DNA of 64,000 nucleotides from Tahibacter soli (GCF_025717065.2 NZ_JAOVZO020000003.1:372001-436000), one strand, 5' to 3'; counted from the stretch's first letter, positions 1-8,325 are shown. Made by a program: numbers and translations. The notes: generated by a model not told the origin, from the sequence alone.

Positions 1-805
1 AGCGCGCGTGCCGCTCGTGCACGAAGCAGCCGGCGACGGCGCCCGGGCCGGAGTTGCCGTACTTGTAGTGGCACCACACAGCGAAGTCGCAGCCGGTGTC
101 GTGGAGGTCGACCGGCACGTTGCCGACGGCGTGCGCGAGATCGAAGCCGACGACGCAGCCGCGCGCGTGCGCGGCGCGCGTGATCGATTTCAGGTCGAGC
201 ACCTGGCCGGTGAGGTATTGCACGCCCGGCAGCAGCACGAGCGCGATGCGATCGCCGTGCTTGGCGAGCGCGCGTTCGATCGCGGCGTCCGAGATCGTGC
301 CGTTCGGCTCGTCCGGATCGAGCGCGATCAGCGACGTGGCCGGATCGTAGCCGTGGAAGCGGATCTGCGATTCGACCGCGTAATGGTCGGACGGAAACGC
401 GCGCCGCTCGATCAGGATCGCGTGGCGCTCGCGCGTCGGCCGGTAGAAGCTGACCATCATCAGGTGCAGGTTCGCCGACAGCGAATTCATCGCGACGACT
501 TCGGACGGCAGCGCGCCGACGAGGCCGGCGAGGTCGTCGCGCACGAAGCCGTGGTACGGCATCCACGGGTGGCGTCCGCGGAAATGCGCCTCGACCGCGA
601 GGTTGCCCCAGTCGTCGAGTTCGTCGATCAGCGCCTGGCGCGTCGCGCGCGGCTGCAGGCCGAGCGAGTTGCCGCACAGGTACACCTGCTCGGCGTCGCC
701 GTGCGGCGGTATGAGGAATTCGACGCGCAGGCCGGCCAGCGGATCGGCCGCATCGGCGGCGAGCGCCCACGCGCGGTCGGCGCGAAAATCGTGCGGATAG
801 GTCAT
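1..805 (-). CDS. kynU: Kynureninase, C-terminus cut by window edge
   Basis: PLP enzyme that hydrolyses kynurenine or 3-hydroxykynurenine to anthranilate or 3-hydroxyanthranilate plus alanine. 268 residues are visible before the left edge cuts the gene. CGNSLGLQP is at residues 44-52, the aspartate and histidine that contact PLP (FDLAHAVG) are at about 221-228, and the Schiff-base lysine lies in CHYKYGNSGPG (Lys248). The ATG start (MTYPHDFRAD) matches the usual N-terminus. It is the most downstream visible gene of a minus-strand operon whose other members (nbaC, nbaD, nbaE, nbaF) process its product, so 3-hydroxykynurenine is the likely substrate. The enzymes for the steps before it (tryptophan dioxygenase, formamidase, kynurenine monooxygenase) are not in the window. 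Confidence 0.95.
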   Translation of the reverse strand, partial: MTYPHDFRADRAWALAADAADPLAGLRVEFLIPPHGDAEQVYLCGNSLGLQPRATRQALIDELDDWGNLAVEAHFRGRHPWMPYHGFVRDDLAGLVGALPSEVVAMNSLSANLHLMMVSFYRPTRERHAILIERRAFPSDHYAVESQIRFHGYDPATSLIALDPDEPNGTISDAAIERALAKHGDRIALVLLPGVQYLTGQVLDLKSITRAAHARGCVVGFDLAHAVGNVPVDLHDTGCDFAVWCHYKYGNSGPGAVAGCFVHERHAR

Positions 806-817
806 CGGTGTGCTTGC

Positions 818-1324
818 TTATTTGCCGAGCGACGCGGCGATTTCGTCGCAGCCTTTGTCGAACGACGACAGCCACGTCGACGTCGTGCCCTTGAGCACGG
901 GATGCATGCAGCGCAGCTGCACGCCGACGCCGTTGCGGTAGAAATAGCTCTCGCGATACTGGTACCGCGTCTTCACGTTGAGGCCCGAGTAGCGCAGGCT
1001 GCTGCCGTCGCTGCCCGAGTCGTGCTCGTAGCCCGGCGTCTGCTTCGCCTTTTCGATCGACGAATTGACGAAATCCTGGAACGCCTGCGCGTCGTCGAGC
1101 TTGCGCGTGGTGACGCTCACGCGCGACGCCTCGCCGGTGCCGGTGTCGGCGGGATCCTTCACCTGGAACGCGACGACCTGCGGATTGCCCTCGGTCATCT
1201 GCATGATGACGGGCCAGTCGGACGGCGCGCTGAAGCCGATGACGCCGTCGTTGAGCTTGAAGTCGGCGGCGTGCGCGGCGCCGGCCGCGGTGCAGAACAG
1301 GGCGAGCGTGATGCGAGCGAGCAT
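818..1324 (-). CDS. Exported protein of unknown function in the kyn operon
   Basis: A 168-residue protein starting MLARITLALF with a clear signal peptide (hydrophobic core, cleavage near AAHA-ADF, residues 19-23). The mature part contains one FSAPSDWPVIMQM stretch and looks like a small periplasmic domain. I do not recognise a family. It lies 12 bp upstream of kynU and 22 bp downstream of nbaD, so it is almost certainly co-transcribed with the catabolic genes. An upstream in-frame start at 1447 would remove the signal peptide from the N-terminus and overlap nbaD, so 1324 is preferred. The role could be envelope related or only hitch-hiking. Confidence 0.75.
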   Translation of the reverse strand: MLARITLALFCTAAGAAHAADFKLNDGVIGFSAPSDWPVIMQMTEGNPQVVAFQVKDPADTGTGEASRVSVTTRKLDDAQAFQDFVNSSIEKAKQTPGYEHDSGSDGSSLRYSGLNVKTRYQYRESYFYRNGVGVQLRCMHPVLKGTTSTWLSSFDKGCDEIAASLGK

Positions 1325-1346
1325 GCAACCTCCGAAGGGGCGTCGG

Positions 1347-2354
1347 TCAGGAAAAGCGCTGCGGCGACAGGCCGAGCCAGTCGAGCGCGGTGCCGTGGTA
1401 GATACGTGCCGCGCGCGTGTCGTCGAGCGCGAGCGAGGCGATGCCACTGCCCGGCTCCTGCTCGCCGAGCGGAAACGGGTAGTCGGTGCCGAGCATCACG
1501 CGCTCGTGGCCGACGACGTCGATGAGATAGCGCAGCGCCTGCGGATCGTGCACGCACGAGTCGAAGTACAGGCGATTGAAGTACGAACGCGGACTCTTCG
1601 CGTTGTCGGTCGCGACGAGGTCCGGCCGCATGCGAAAACCGTGTTCGATGCGCCCGATCGTGTACGGGAACGAACCGCCGCCGTGCGCGAGGCACACCTT
1701 GAGGGCCGGCAGGCGTTCGAGCACGCCGCCGAGGATCAGGCTGCAGGCCGCGCGCGACTGCTCGGCGGGCATCCCGACGAGCCACGGCAGCCAGTATTTC
1801 GGCATCGTCTCGCGGCCCATCATGTCCCACGGGTGCACGAGGATCGCGGCGTCGAGATCGGCGGCCGCTTCGAAAAACGGGAAAAGTTCCGGCGCGTCGA
1901 GATTCCAGTTTTCCACGTGGGAGCCGATCTGCACGCCGGCGAGGCCGAGCTCCTCGACGCAGCGCTGCATTTCGGCGATCGCGAGCGTCGGCGACTGCAG
2001 CGGCACCGTGCCGATGCCGGCGTAGTGGCGCGGATGGTCGCGGCACAGCTGCGCCGTGTGGTTGTTGAGGTGGCGGTGCAGCTCGAGCGCCTGGTTCGCC
2101 TTGGCCCAGTACGAAAACAGCACGGGCACGGTCGAGATCACCTGCACCTGCACGCCGAACTTCGCGTAGTCGTCGATGCGCAGCTGCGGATCCCAGGTGT
2201 TCGGCCAGATTTCGCGGAAGAAATGGCCGTCCTTGTAGATGCGATGGCGCCCGTCGGTGTGGACGATGACCGGAAAGCGGTCGTCGCCGTATTTCTCGGC
2301 GAGATTCGGCCAGTCGCGCGGCAGGATGTGGGCGTGCGTGTCGATCTTGAGCAT
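1347..2354 (-). CDS. nbaD: 2-amino-3-carboxymuconate-6-semialdehyde decarboxylase (ACMSD)
   Basis: Amidohydrolase-fold zinc enzyme that decarboxylates ACMS to 2-aminomuconate semialdehyde, steering the pathway away from quinolinate/NAD and into catabolism. The 335 residues match the family length. The metal site is complete: DTHAH (His7, His9), His174 in LVHPWD, His224 in LAHGGG and Asp291 in LGTDYPF. The start MLKIDTHAH is the usual one and lies 5 bp after nbaC. The presence of this gene indicates that the operon degrades rather than only makes NAD precursors. Confidence 0.95.
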   Translation of the reverse strand: MLKIDTHAHILPRDWPNLAEKYGDDRFPVIVHTDGRHRIYKDGHFFREIWPNTWDPQLRIDDYAKFGVQVQVISTVPVLFSYWAKANQALELHRHLNNHTAQLCRDHPRHYAGIGTVPLQSPTLAIAEMQRCVEELGLAGVQIGSHVENWNLDAPELFPFFEAAADLDAAILVHPWDMMGRETMPKYWLPWLVGMPAEQSRAACSLILGGVLERLPALKVCLAHGGGSFPYTIGRIEHGFRMRPDLVATDNAKSPRSYFNRLYFDSCVHDPQALRYLIDVVGHERVMLGTDYPFPLGEQEPGSGIASLALDDTRAARIYHGTALDWLGLSPQRFS

Positions 2355-2359
2355 GGCGG

Positions 2360-2899
2360 TTACGGCTGCGGTTCGGCGGCGGCGTACTTCGCCGGCGCGG
2401 GATTGACGTGGCCGCAGGCGGCGCAGGTGCGCGCGGCGAGCGAGCGGTAGTAGCGCTCGAACACCGGCGGGAAATCGGTTTCGACGTTGGCGAGCGCGAA
2501 GAATTCTTCGTACAGCTTGTGGTTGCACGCGTCGCAGTACCACGACAGGCCGTCGAGTTCGCCCGCAAGGCGCTTGCGTTCGATCACGAGGCCGACCGAG
2601 TTCGCCGTGCGCTGCGGCGAATGCGGCACGCGCGGCGGCAGGTAGAAGATTTCGCCGGCGCGGATCGGGATGTCGCGCGGCCGGCCGTCTTCCTGGATGC
2701 GCAGCACCATGTCGCCTTCGAGCTGGTAGAAGAACTCCGGGCCTTCGTCGTAGTGGTAGTCGCTGCGCACGTTGGGACCGCCGACGATCATCACGATGAA
2801 GTCGCCGTCGTAGATGCACTTGTTGCCGACCGGCGGCTTGAGCAGGTGTCGGTGCTCGTCGATCCAGCGCTGGAAGTCGAGCGGTGCGGGCAACGGCAT
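2360..2899 (-). CDS. nbaC: 3-hydroxyanthranilate 3,4-dioxygenase
   Basis: Cupin-fold Fe(II) ring-cleavage dioxygenase converting 3-hydroxyanthranilate to ACMS. The start [10 protein letters not shown] gives 179 residues, the normal bacterial size; an in-frame ATG 30 bases upstream would add ten residues. Iron ligands are visible as His49, Glu55 (YHYDEGPEF) and His93 (RVPHSPQ). The bacterial-type rubredoxin-like second metal site is intact: CDAC at 122-125 and CAAC at 159-162. It sits directly upstream of the decarboxylase that uses its unstable product and downstream of the RidA-type deaminase. Confidence 0.96.
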   Translation of the reverse strand: MPLPAPLDFQRWIDEHRHLLKPPVGNKCIYDGDFIVMIVGGPNVRSDYHYDEGPEFFYQLEGDMVLRIQEDGRPRDIPIRAGEIFYLPPRVPHSPQRTANSVGLVIERKRLAGELDGLSWYCDACNHKLYEEFFALANVETDFPPVFERYYRSLAARTCAACGHVNPAPAKYAAAEPQP

Positions 2900-2957
2900 G
2901 GCGGGCGTTCCGGGCGAGGCGATACGCAAGTTTAGCAGGCCGGCGCCCGCGCTCGCG

Positions 2958-3374
2958 TCAGTCGCCGATCGCCGCGACGCACTTGAGCTCGATCGCGATC
3001 GGCGTCGGCAGCGCGCTGATGCCGAGCGTCGTGCGGCACGGCTGCGCCTGCGTGAAATATTCGGCGTAGAGGCGGTTGTAGGTCGGAAAATCGCGCGCCA
3101 TGTCGGTCAGGAACACGGTGACGTCGACGAGATCTTCCCAGCGCGCGCCGGCCGCTTCGAGCACCGCGCGCACGTTCGCGAACACCTGGCGCGTCTGCGC
3201 GGCGATGTCGTAGCTGACGAGCCGGCCCTCGTCGTAGACGTTGCCGGGAATCTCGTTCGTGCCGGGCGTGCGCGGTCCGACGCCCGAGAGGAACAGGAGA
3301 TTGCCGACGCGGCGCGCGTGCGGATACGCGCCGACCGGCTTGGGTGCGGCTGACGTGCTGATCGTGTCGCTCAT
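2958..3374 (-). CDS. nbaF: RidA-family protein, probable 2-aminomuconate deaminase
   Basis: A 138-residue YjgF/RidA-fold protein. The conserved binding-site arginine (CRTTLG, Arg114) and the C-terminal [12 protein letters not shown] strand with Glu129 are present. Known 2-aminomuconate deaminases of the NbaF/AmnD type belong to this fold, and the neighbouring genes make 2-aminomuconate, so deamination to 4-oxalocrotonate is the likely role. This rests on context, because generic RidA imine deaminases look the same at this level. The start overlaps the upstream gene's stop by 4 bp (ATGA), which implies translational coupling. Confidence 0.85.
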   Translation of the reverse strand: MSDTISTSAAPKPVGAYPHARRVGNLLFLSGVGPRTPGTNEIPGNVYDEGRLVSYDIAAQTRQVFANVRAVLEAAGARWEDLVDVTVFLTDMARDFPTYNRLYAEYFTQAQPCRTTLGISALPTPIAIELKCVAAIGD

Positions 3375-4768
3375 CGGGTTTCCTTTTCCTTCCTGTCGGG
3401 CACGCTCTTGTCGCCGGCCGCAACGTTGATGTTCTGCGTCGTGACGACCTGGTTGTCGGCGCCGCTCGCGCGCAGGCGGTAGCGGCCGGGGCGCAGGTAC
3501 AGCGTCGTGCGCACGCCCTGCATCGTGCGGAATTTCTGCTCGGTGTTGCCGAGGCGCGCGTCGCGCATGCCGATGACGATGCGGTCGGCCGGGATCGCGT
3601 CGTCGCCCTCGCCGATGTAGCGCGCCTCGAGCAGGCACGGAATCGTGCCGCGGCAGATTTCGCCGTCGACCGCGTAGGGAACGCGCAGTCCGTCGATGTC
3701 GAGCCAGCTTTGCCGGCCGTCGTCGCGGGTATACGGCGGCAACAGCACGCTGACGTCGTACGCGCCGGCGCGCAGCGACCACGGCGCGCCGGCCTTGTCG
3801 ACGAACACCTGCGGCGTCTTCGGATCGAGCTTCGCGAGCGCCGTTCGATAGTACGGGTGATCCTGCTCGACCATCGGATGCGGAATCAGCATCGTCTGCT
3901 CGATCGTCAGCGGATCGATGCCGGTGATCTTGCGAAAATGCTGCGCCATGCTCGCGCCGCCGAGATATTTTCCGGTTTCCACGATGTGCGCGTAACCGGC
4001 GTTGACCACGAGGCGCGCCTTGGGATCGCGCTTGAACACGCGCTCGACGAGGTTTTTCGCCTGCTCGCGTTCGCGCGCGTCGCCGCTGGCGTCGGACATC
4101 GCCTCGTACGGCACGACGACGTAGCCGAGCTTGAGCGCCGTGCGCACCATTTCGGCGTAGACCGGCTCCTGGGTGTAGAAACCGCTCGCCTCGGTCGGGT
4201 AGCCGCGCTTGGCGAGTTCCGTGTCCGTTTCGTACAGCGTTTCGGCCGCGAAATGCGTAAAGCCGTCCTTGCGCAGCCGTTCGAGCAGCGCGACCGTCAG
4301 CGTGCGCGTGATCGCCGCATTGTGCGCTTCGTTGAAAAATACCGCCTGGCGGCCCTGCGCGAGCTTCGGTATCGCCTCGAGCGCCGGCTGTGCGGCGTGC
4401 GCGTCGTCGAGCGGCGAGGGCGCGTCGGCCTGGTCCGGCAGCTGCTGGATCGAGAACGACTGCACCGCCTCGTCGTGCAGGCCCAGATAGCTTTCGTGCC
4501 AGGAGAGGTACTGTCCGAAGATCAGGCGGAACGCCTTGCCTTCGTCGGCGGCCCAGGCCGCGCGCATCAGCACGTACTGCGCGAGCAGGCCGCGAGCCTT
4601 CTCGGCCTGGCGCAGGATGCGCTCGGATTTCTCCGCGGCGGCCTGCTGCTGCGCTCGCCAGGCGGCGGAACTCGCGCCCGAGGCGGGCGCGGCGAGCGCG
4701 ACGGCGGCAAGAGCGACGAAGAACGAGCGCATGGCGAGATCCCGCAGCTGGCGTGCGCCTATGGTCAT
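3371..4768 (-). CDS. Exported protein with ChaN/erythromycin-esterase-like region
   Basis: A 465-residue exported protein in the kynurenine operon. A signal peptide follows a short polar leader (core SFFVALAAVALAAPASG, about residues 15-31), then a helical region and an alpha/beta domain with VFFNEAHN at about 143-150, ETLYE at 176-180 and NAGYAHIVE further on. Such a Glu/His pattern occurs in the ChaN, TraB/TIKI and erythromycin-esterase superfamilies; the match is by motif only. The C-terminal third looks like beta-structure. It overlaps the carbonic anhydrase stop by 4 bp (ATGA) and the RidA start by 4 bp. An alternative start at 4732 (MRSFFVAL) would give a more conventional signal peptide. 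The substrate is unknown. Confidence 0.7.
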   Translation of the reverse strand: MTIGARQLRDLAMRSFFVALAAVALAAPASGASSAAWRAQQQAAAEKSERILRQAEKARGLLAQYVLMRAAWAADEGKAFRLIFGQYLSWHESYLGLHDEAVQSFSIQQLPDQADAPSPLDDAHAAQPALEAIPKLAQGRQAVFFNEAHNAAITRTLTVALLERLRKDGFTHFAAETLYETDTELAKRGYPTEASGFYTQEPVYAEMVRTALKLGYVVVPYEAMSDASGDAREREQAKNLVERVFKRDPKARLVVNAGYAHIVETGKYLGGASMAQHFRKITGIDPLTIEQTMLIPHPMVEQDHPYYRTALAKLDPKTPQVFVDKAGAPWSLRAGAYDVSVLLPPYTRDDGRQSWLDIDGLRVPYAVDGEICRGTIPCLLEARYIGEGDDAIPADRIVIGMRDARLGNTEQKFRTMQGVRTTLYLRPGRYRLRASGADNQVVTTQNINVAAGDKSVPDRKEKETR

Positions 4769-5418
4769 CGAACGGCGGACAGTCGCGCCAGCGCCGACTG
4801 GTACGTTTCGATCAAATCGTCACGCGACGCAACAGACATGCGCAGATCGGTGATGCGCCCGTCGAGCAGGCTGTAGATCCAGCCGTGCACGGTCAGGTTC
4901 TGGCCGCGCATCCAGGCGTCCTCGACGATCGTCGTCTGGCACACGTTGAGCACCTGTTCGAGCACGTTGAGTTCGCACAGGCGCGCGTGCTTCATCGAGT
5001 GCAGATCGATCGCCTCGAGGATGCCGGCGTGCTTTTGCGCGACGTCGACGACGTGCCGCAGCCAGTTGTCGGCGAGGCCCACGCGCAGGCCCGACAGGCT
5101 CGCGTTGACGCCGCTGCAGCCGTAGTGGCCGACAACCATGATGTGCTCGACCTTGAGAAGGTCGACGGCGAACTGGATGGTCGACAGGCAGTTGAGATCG
5201 GTATGCACGACCACGTTCGCGACGTTGCGGTGCACGAACACTTCGCCGGGCTGCATGTCGGTGATCTGGTTCGCCGGCACGCGGCTGTCGGAGCAGCCGA
5301 TCCACAGGTATTTCGGCGCCTGCTGCTGGGACAGGCGCTTGAAGAACAGCGGGTCTTGCGCGCGCACGCTCTCGGCCCAGAGGCGGTTGCGTTCCAGCAA
5401 ATCCTTCAAATCGTTCAT
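4765..5418 (-). CDS. can: Beta-class carbonic anhydrase
   Basis: Zinc enzyme interconverting CO2 and bicarbonate in the cytoplasm. The 217 residues are typical of the Can type. Zinc ligands and catalytic dyad are visible: GCSDSRVP (Cys42, Asp44, Arg46) and GHYGCSG (His98, Cys101). It sits between nbaE and the exported gene in the kynurenine operon, 33 bp after nbaE. The operon contains a decarboxylase that releases CO2, so hydrating that CO2 is a plausible but unproven reason for the linkage. Its ribosome-binding region overlaps the second unit of a short tandem duplication. Confidence 0.95.
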   Translation of the reverse strand: MNDLKDLLERNRLWAESVRAQDPLFFKRLSQQQAPKYLWIGCSDSRVPANQITDMQPGEVFVHRNVANVVVHTDLNCLSTIQFAVDLLKVEHIMVVGHYGCSGVNASLSGLRVGLADNWLRHVVDVAQKHAGILEAIDLHSMKHARLCELNVLEQVLNVCQTTIVEDAWMRGQNLTVHGWIYSLLDGRITDLRMSVASRDDLIETYQSALARLSAVR

Positions 5419-5425
5419 TTTATAG

Positions 5426-5463
5426 CTCTCTAAAGCTGGACTTGTAACTCTCTAAAGCTGGAC
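5426..5463 (-). repeat. 16-bp tandem duplication at the nbaE end / can leader
   Basis: CTCTCTAAAGCTGGAC occurs at 5426-5441 and again at 5448-5463, 22 bp apart. Read on the coding (minus) strand, the unit carries the last codons and TAG stop of nbaE followed by a purine stretch (AGAGAG). The downstream unit has no coding role but supplies AGAGAG about 7 bases before the ATG of can, where it can act as a Shine-Dalgarno site. Confidence 0.85.
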
Positions 5464-6900
5464 GCAGACGTTTTTGGCGTCGGTGAAGAAGCGCAGCGCC
5501 TCGACGCCGCCTTCGCGGCCGACGCCGGAATTCTTCACGCCGCCGAACGGCGTGCGCAGGTCGCGCAGCATCCAGCAGTTGACCCAGACGATGCCGGCCT
5601 CCAGCCGGGCCGCGACCGTGTGCGCGCGGATCAGGTCGCGCGTCCATACCGACGCCGCGAGCCCGTAGCCGGTGGCGTTGGCCAGCGCGATCGCCTCGTC
5701 GTCGCCGTCGAACGGCTGCAGCGTGACGACCGGCCCGAAGATTTCTTCCTGGTTCGTGCGGCAGGCGGGGCCGAGACCGTCGATGACGGTAGGCGCGACG
5801 AACCAGCCGTCGGCGCAGCGGCCCGGCACGGCGACGGCGTCGCCGCCCGCGAGTACGTTGCCGCCTTCCTCGCGCGCGAGCGCAATGCAGCCCATGATCT
5901 TGTCGTGATGCGCCTTCGACACGACGGCGCCGAGGTTCGTCTTCTCGTCGAGCGGATCGCCGACGACGAGCGCGTTGGCCCGCGCGACGAAGCGATCGCG
6001 AAATTCATCGTAGATCGCGCGCTCGACGAGGATGCGCGAACCGCACAGGCAGATCTGGCCCTGGTTCGAAAACGCCGAGCGCACGAGCGTGTCGAGGTTG
6101 TCGTCGCTCGCGTCGAAGTCGGCGAAGACGACGCTCGCGTTCTTGCCGCCGAGTTCGAGCGAGGTTTTCTTGAACGTGGCCGCGGCGCGCGCGGCGATGC
6201 CGGCGCCGACGCGCGTGGAGCCGGTGAACGAAATCGCCTTGACGCCCGGCGCATCGACGATCGCCTGGCCCGCCGCCGCGCCGCCCTGCACGATGTTCAG
6301 CACGCCCGGCGGAAAGCCGGCGGCGACGCTGTCTTCGGCCAGCATCCAGGCGGTGACCGGCGTGACCTCGCTCGGCTTGGCCACGACCGCGTTGCCGGTC
6401 GCGAGCGCCGGCGCGATCTTCCAGGTGAACAGGTACAGCGGCAGGTTCCACGGACTGATGCAGCCGACGACGCCGAGCGGCTGGCGCAGCGTGTAGTTGA
6501 TCGCGCGGTCTTCCATCGCGTGCGCCTCGCTCGACCATTGCGTGATCGCCGCGGCGAAGAAGCGCAGGTTGGCGACGGCGCGCGGAATGTCGACCGCGCG
6601 CGCGAGCGCCGCGGGCTTGCCGCTGTCGCGCGATTCGGCGTGCACGTAGTCGTCGAGCCGCGCCTCGATGCGATCGGCGAGACGATTCATCAGACGCGCA
6701 CGTTCGGCGGCGGGCGTCGCGGCCCATGCGGCGGCGGCGGCCTGCGCGGCGGAAACCGCGGCGGCGACGTCGGCCGCATCGGAATCGGGGCAGCGCGCGT
6801 AGACGCGGCCGGCGGCCGGTTCGTACACGTCGAGGTAGCGCGACTGGATCGGCGCGACGAGTTCGCCGCCGATCAGGTTGGCAAGAACGAGGTCGGTCAT
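5452..6900 (-). CDS. nbaE: 2-aminomuconate-6-semialdehyde dehydrogenase (aldehyde dehydrogenase family)
   Basis: NAD(P)-dependent aldehyde dehydrogenase of 482 residues starting MTDLVLANLIGG. The catalytic residues are present: Asn152 in SPWNLP, Glu249 in LELGGKN and nucleophile Cys284 in NQGQICLCG. The sequence resembles the hydroxymuconic/aminomuconic semialdehyde dehydrogenase branch, and the position beside ACMSD and the RidA-type deaminase supports oxidation of 2-aminomuconate semialdehyde to 2-aminomuconate. It lies 66 bp downstream of the SDR gene and its stop codon is inside the tandem duplication. Confidence 0.92.
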   Translation of the reverse strand: MTDLVLANLIGGELVAPIQSRYLDVYEPAAGRVYARCPDSDAADVAAAVSAAQAAAAAWAATPAAERARLMNRLADRIEARLDDYVHAESRDSGKPAALARAVDIPRAVANLRFFAAAITQWSSEAHAMEDRAINYTLRQPLGVVGCISPWNLPLYLFTWKIAPALATGNAVVAKPSEVTPVTAWMLAEDSVAAGFPPGVLNIVQGGAAAGQAIVDAPGVKAISFTGSTRVGAGIAARAAATFKKTSLELGGKNASVVFADFDASDDNLDTLVRSAFSNQGQICLCGSRILVERAIYDEFRDRFVARANALVVGDPLDEKTNLGAVVSKAHHDKIMGCIALAREEGGNVLAGGDAVAVPGRCADGWFVAPTVIDGLGPACRTNQEEIFGPVVTLQPFDGDDEAIALANATGYGLAASVWTRDLIRAHTVAARLEAGIVWVNCWMLRDLRTPFGGVKNSGVGREGGVEALRFFTDAKNVCVQL

Positions 6901-6966
6901 GCGCGGAAGCTTAGCCCTATTGACGCGGCGCGGCCAAAGGCCGGTAGGCACGCTGCGTTTCGCGAC

Positions 6967-7752
6967 CTACAGCGACTGCATGCGCCCGCCGTCGACCGGT
7001 ACGTTGATGCCGTTGATGTACGCGGCGGCCGGCGAGGCGAGAAACGCGATCGCGGCGGCGATTTCCGACGCGTCGGCGAAGCGGCCGGCGGGCACGCTCG
7101 CGAGCATCGTCTTTTCGATGTCGTCGGCGCTTTTGCCCGTCGCGGCGACGCGGTCGGCGACGATCTGTTCGAGCCGCTGCGTGCGCGTATAGCCCGGCAG
7201 CACGTTGTTGACCGTCACGCCGTACGGTGCGAGTTCGGTCGCGAGCGTCTTGGCCCAGCTCGCCACCGCGCCGCGGATCGTGTTCGATACGCCGAGGTTT
7301 CTGATCGGCTCCTTGACCGACGTCGAAATGACGTTGATCACGCGGCCGTAGCCGGCGTCGCGCATGCCCGGCAGCACGCACTGCACGAGCGTCTGGTTCG
7401 CGATCAGGTGGCGCTGGAACGCATCGAGATACGCGGCGGCGTCGGCGAGATGGGCGGGACCGCCCGGCGGGCCGCCGGTGTTGTTGACGAGAATCTGCAC
7501 CGGCGCGGCCGACGTCGTCGCGGCGACTTTCGCGCGCAGCGCCCTGGCGTCGGCGACGTCGACCTCGATCCACGCGTGGCTCTGTCCGTCGCGGCGCGGC
7601 AGTTCGGCGACCGTGCGTTCGAGCGCGTCGGCGCTTCTGGCCAGCACGGTCACGTCGGCGCCGAGCAGCGCCAGTTCGTGCGCGGCTGCGCGACCGATGC
7701 CCTGCGAGGCGCCGCAGACGAGCGCGTGTTTGCCGGTGAGGTCGAGGTTCAT
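6967..7752 (-). CDS. SDR-family oxidoreductase with atypical active site
   Basis: A Rossmann-fold short-chain dehydrogenase/reductase of 261 residues and the first gene of the kynurenine operon, preceded by a good Shine-Dalgarno (AAGGA, 6 bases from ATG). The cofactor motif GASQGIGR (14-21) and the structural NNTGG (90-94) are intact. The catalytic serine is Ser143, but at the usual Tyr position (+13) there is Ser156 and at the usual Lys position (+17) Arg160, in the local sequence GVSNTIRGAV. A subgroup of SDRs with this SNxxR pattern seems to exist, so this may be a real subfamily rather than a degraded gene. The substrate is unknown, and the operon suggests an aminomuconate or oxalocrotonate derivative. 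Confidence 0.88.
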   Translation of the reverse strand: MNLDLTGKHALVCGASQGIGRAAAHELALLGADVTVLARSADALERTVAELPRRDGQSHAWIEVDVADARALRAKVAATTSAAPVQILVNNTGGPPGGPAHLADAAAYLDAFQRHLIANQTLVQCVLPGMRDAGYGRVINVISTSVKEPIRNLGVSNTIRGAVASWAKTLATELAPYGVTVNNVLPGYTRTQRLEQIVADRVAATGKSADDIEKTMLASVPAGRFADASEIAAAIAFLASPAAAYINGINVPVDGGRMQSL

Positions 7753-7797
7753 GGCGATCCTTGGATGGAGCGGAAAAAATTCAACGAGGCGCTTGAA

Positions 7798-7987
7798 CCC
7801 TCTCCCCCAAGCTCGCTTTGGGGGAGAGGGCAGGGTGGCCGCTCCTGTGCATCCTGCACCCGCGGCATTAGTACATCCCTGTACGTCAAGGGGGCGACGC
7901 CGAGTTCTTCCTCGATCTCGACGAAGCGCGATGCGCCGCCCCCTCACCCCAACCCTCTCCCCCAACGCGATGCGTTGGGGGAGAGGG
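7798..7987. repeat. Composite of two REP-like palindromes
   Basis: Two related hairpins lie in the gap upstream of the SDR gene. The first has a 13-bp stem (CCCTCTCCCCCAA at 7798-7810 pairing with 7818-7830, 7-base loop). The second has a 16-bp stem (7953-7968 pairing with 7972-7987, 3-base loop) that begins with the same 13 bases. Between them is GTACATCCCTGTAC at about 7872-7885, a further short inverted sequence. Elements of this look are scattered between genes in Xanthomonadales, which I know from memory rather than from a search. They may also end transcription of the gene at 7993, which reads toward them. Confidence 0.8.
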
Positions 7988-7992
7988 AGCTG

Positions 7993-8325
7993 TCAGCCCA
8001 ACCCGCGCGCGATCTTGTGCACCATCAGCGGCAGCAGTTCCTCGTCGCTTTCGGCGCGCGGCGGTTCCATCGTGTCGAGGTCGAAGCCCATGATCGCGGC
8101 GTCTTCCTCGTCGAGTCCGTCGAATTCGCGGAAGTCGGCGTCGAGCAGCGCCATGCGGGCGGCGGTCTCGTCGTCGTAGCGCAGATAGTCGCCGGTCGCG
8201 CCGAACACGTCGGCGACGCCGGTGTCGTAGACGTCCAGCCGCGACCAGATCAGCGTGTCGCCGAAACCGGCGCACCACCAATAGGATTGGACGCGGGCCG
8301 GCTCGGTTTCCGGGATGTCGCTCAT
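7993..8325 (-). CDS. Small acidic protein of unknown function
   Basis: A 110-residue soluble protein starting MSDIPETEPARVQSYWWCAGFGD, rich in Asp and Glu in its second half, with no signal peptide or membrane segment. I do not recognise the family. The start overlaps the stop of the upstream membrane protein by 4 bp (ATGA), and that gene lies 14 bp after asnS, so the three form an operon. The second REP-like palindrome ends 5 bp beyond its stop codon and may serve as terminator. Confidence 0.75.
   Translation of the reverse strand: MSDIPETEPARVQSYWWCAGFGDTLIWSRLDVYDTGVADVFGATGDYLRYDDETAARMALLDADFREFDGLDEEDAAIMGFDLDTMEPPRAESDEELLPLMVHKIARGLG

Noticed and set aside
8-1525. Long plus-strand frames over the kynurenine operon and elsewhere
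   Set aside because: They are rich in Arg, Ala and Val, lack motifs and lie antisense to genes with complete active sites; high GC makes such shadows common.
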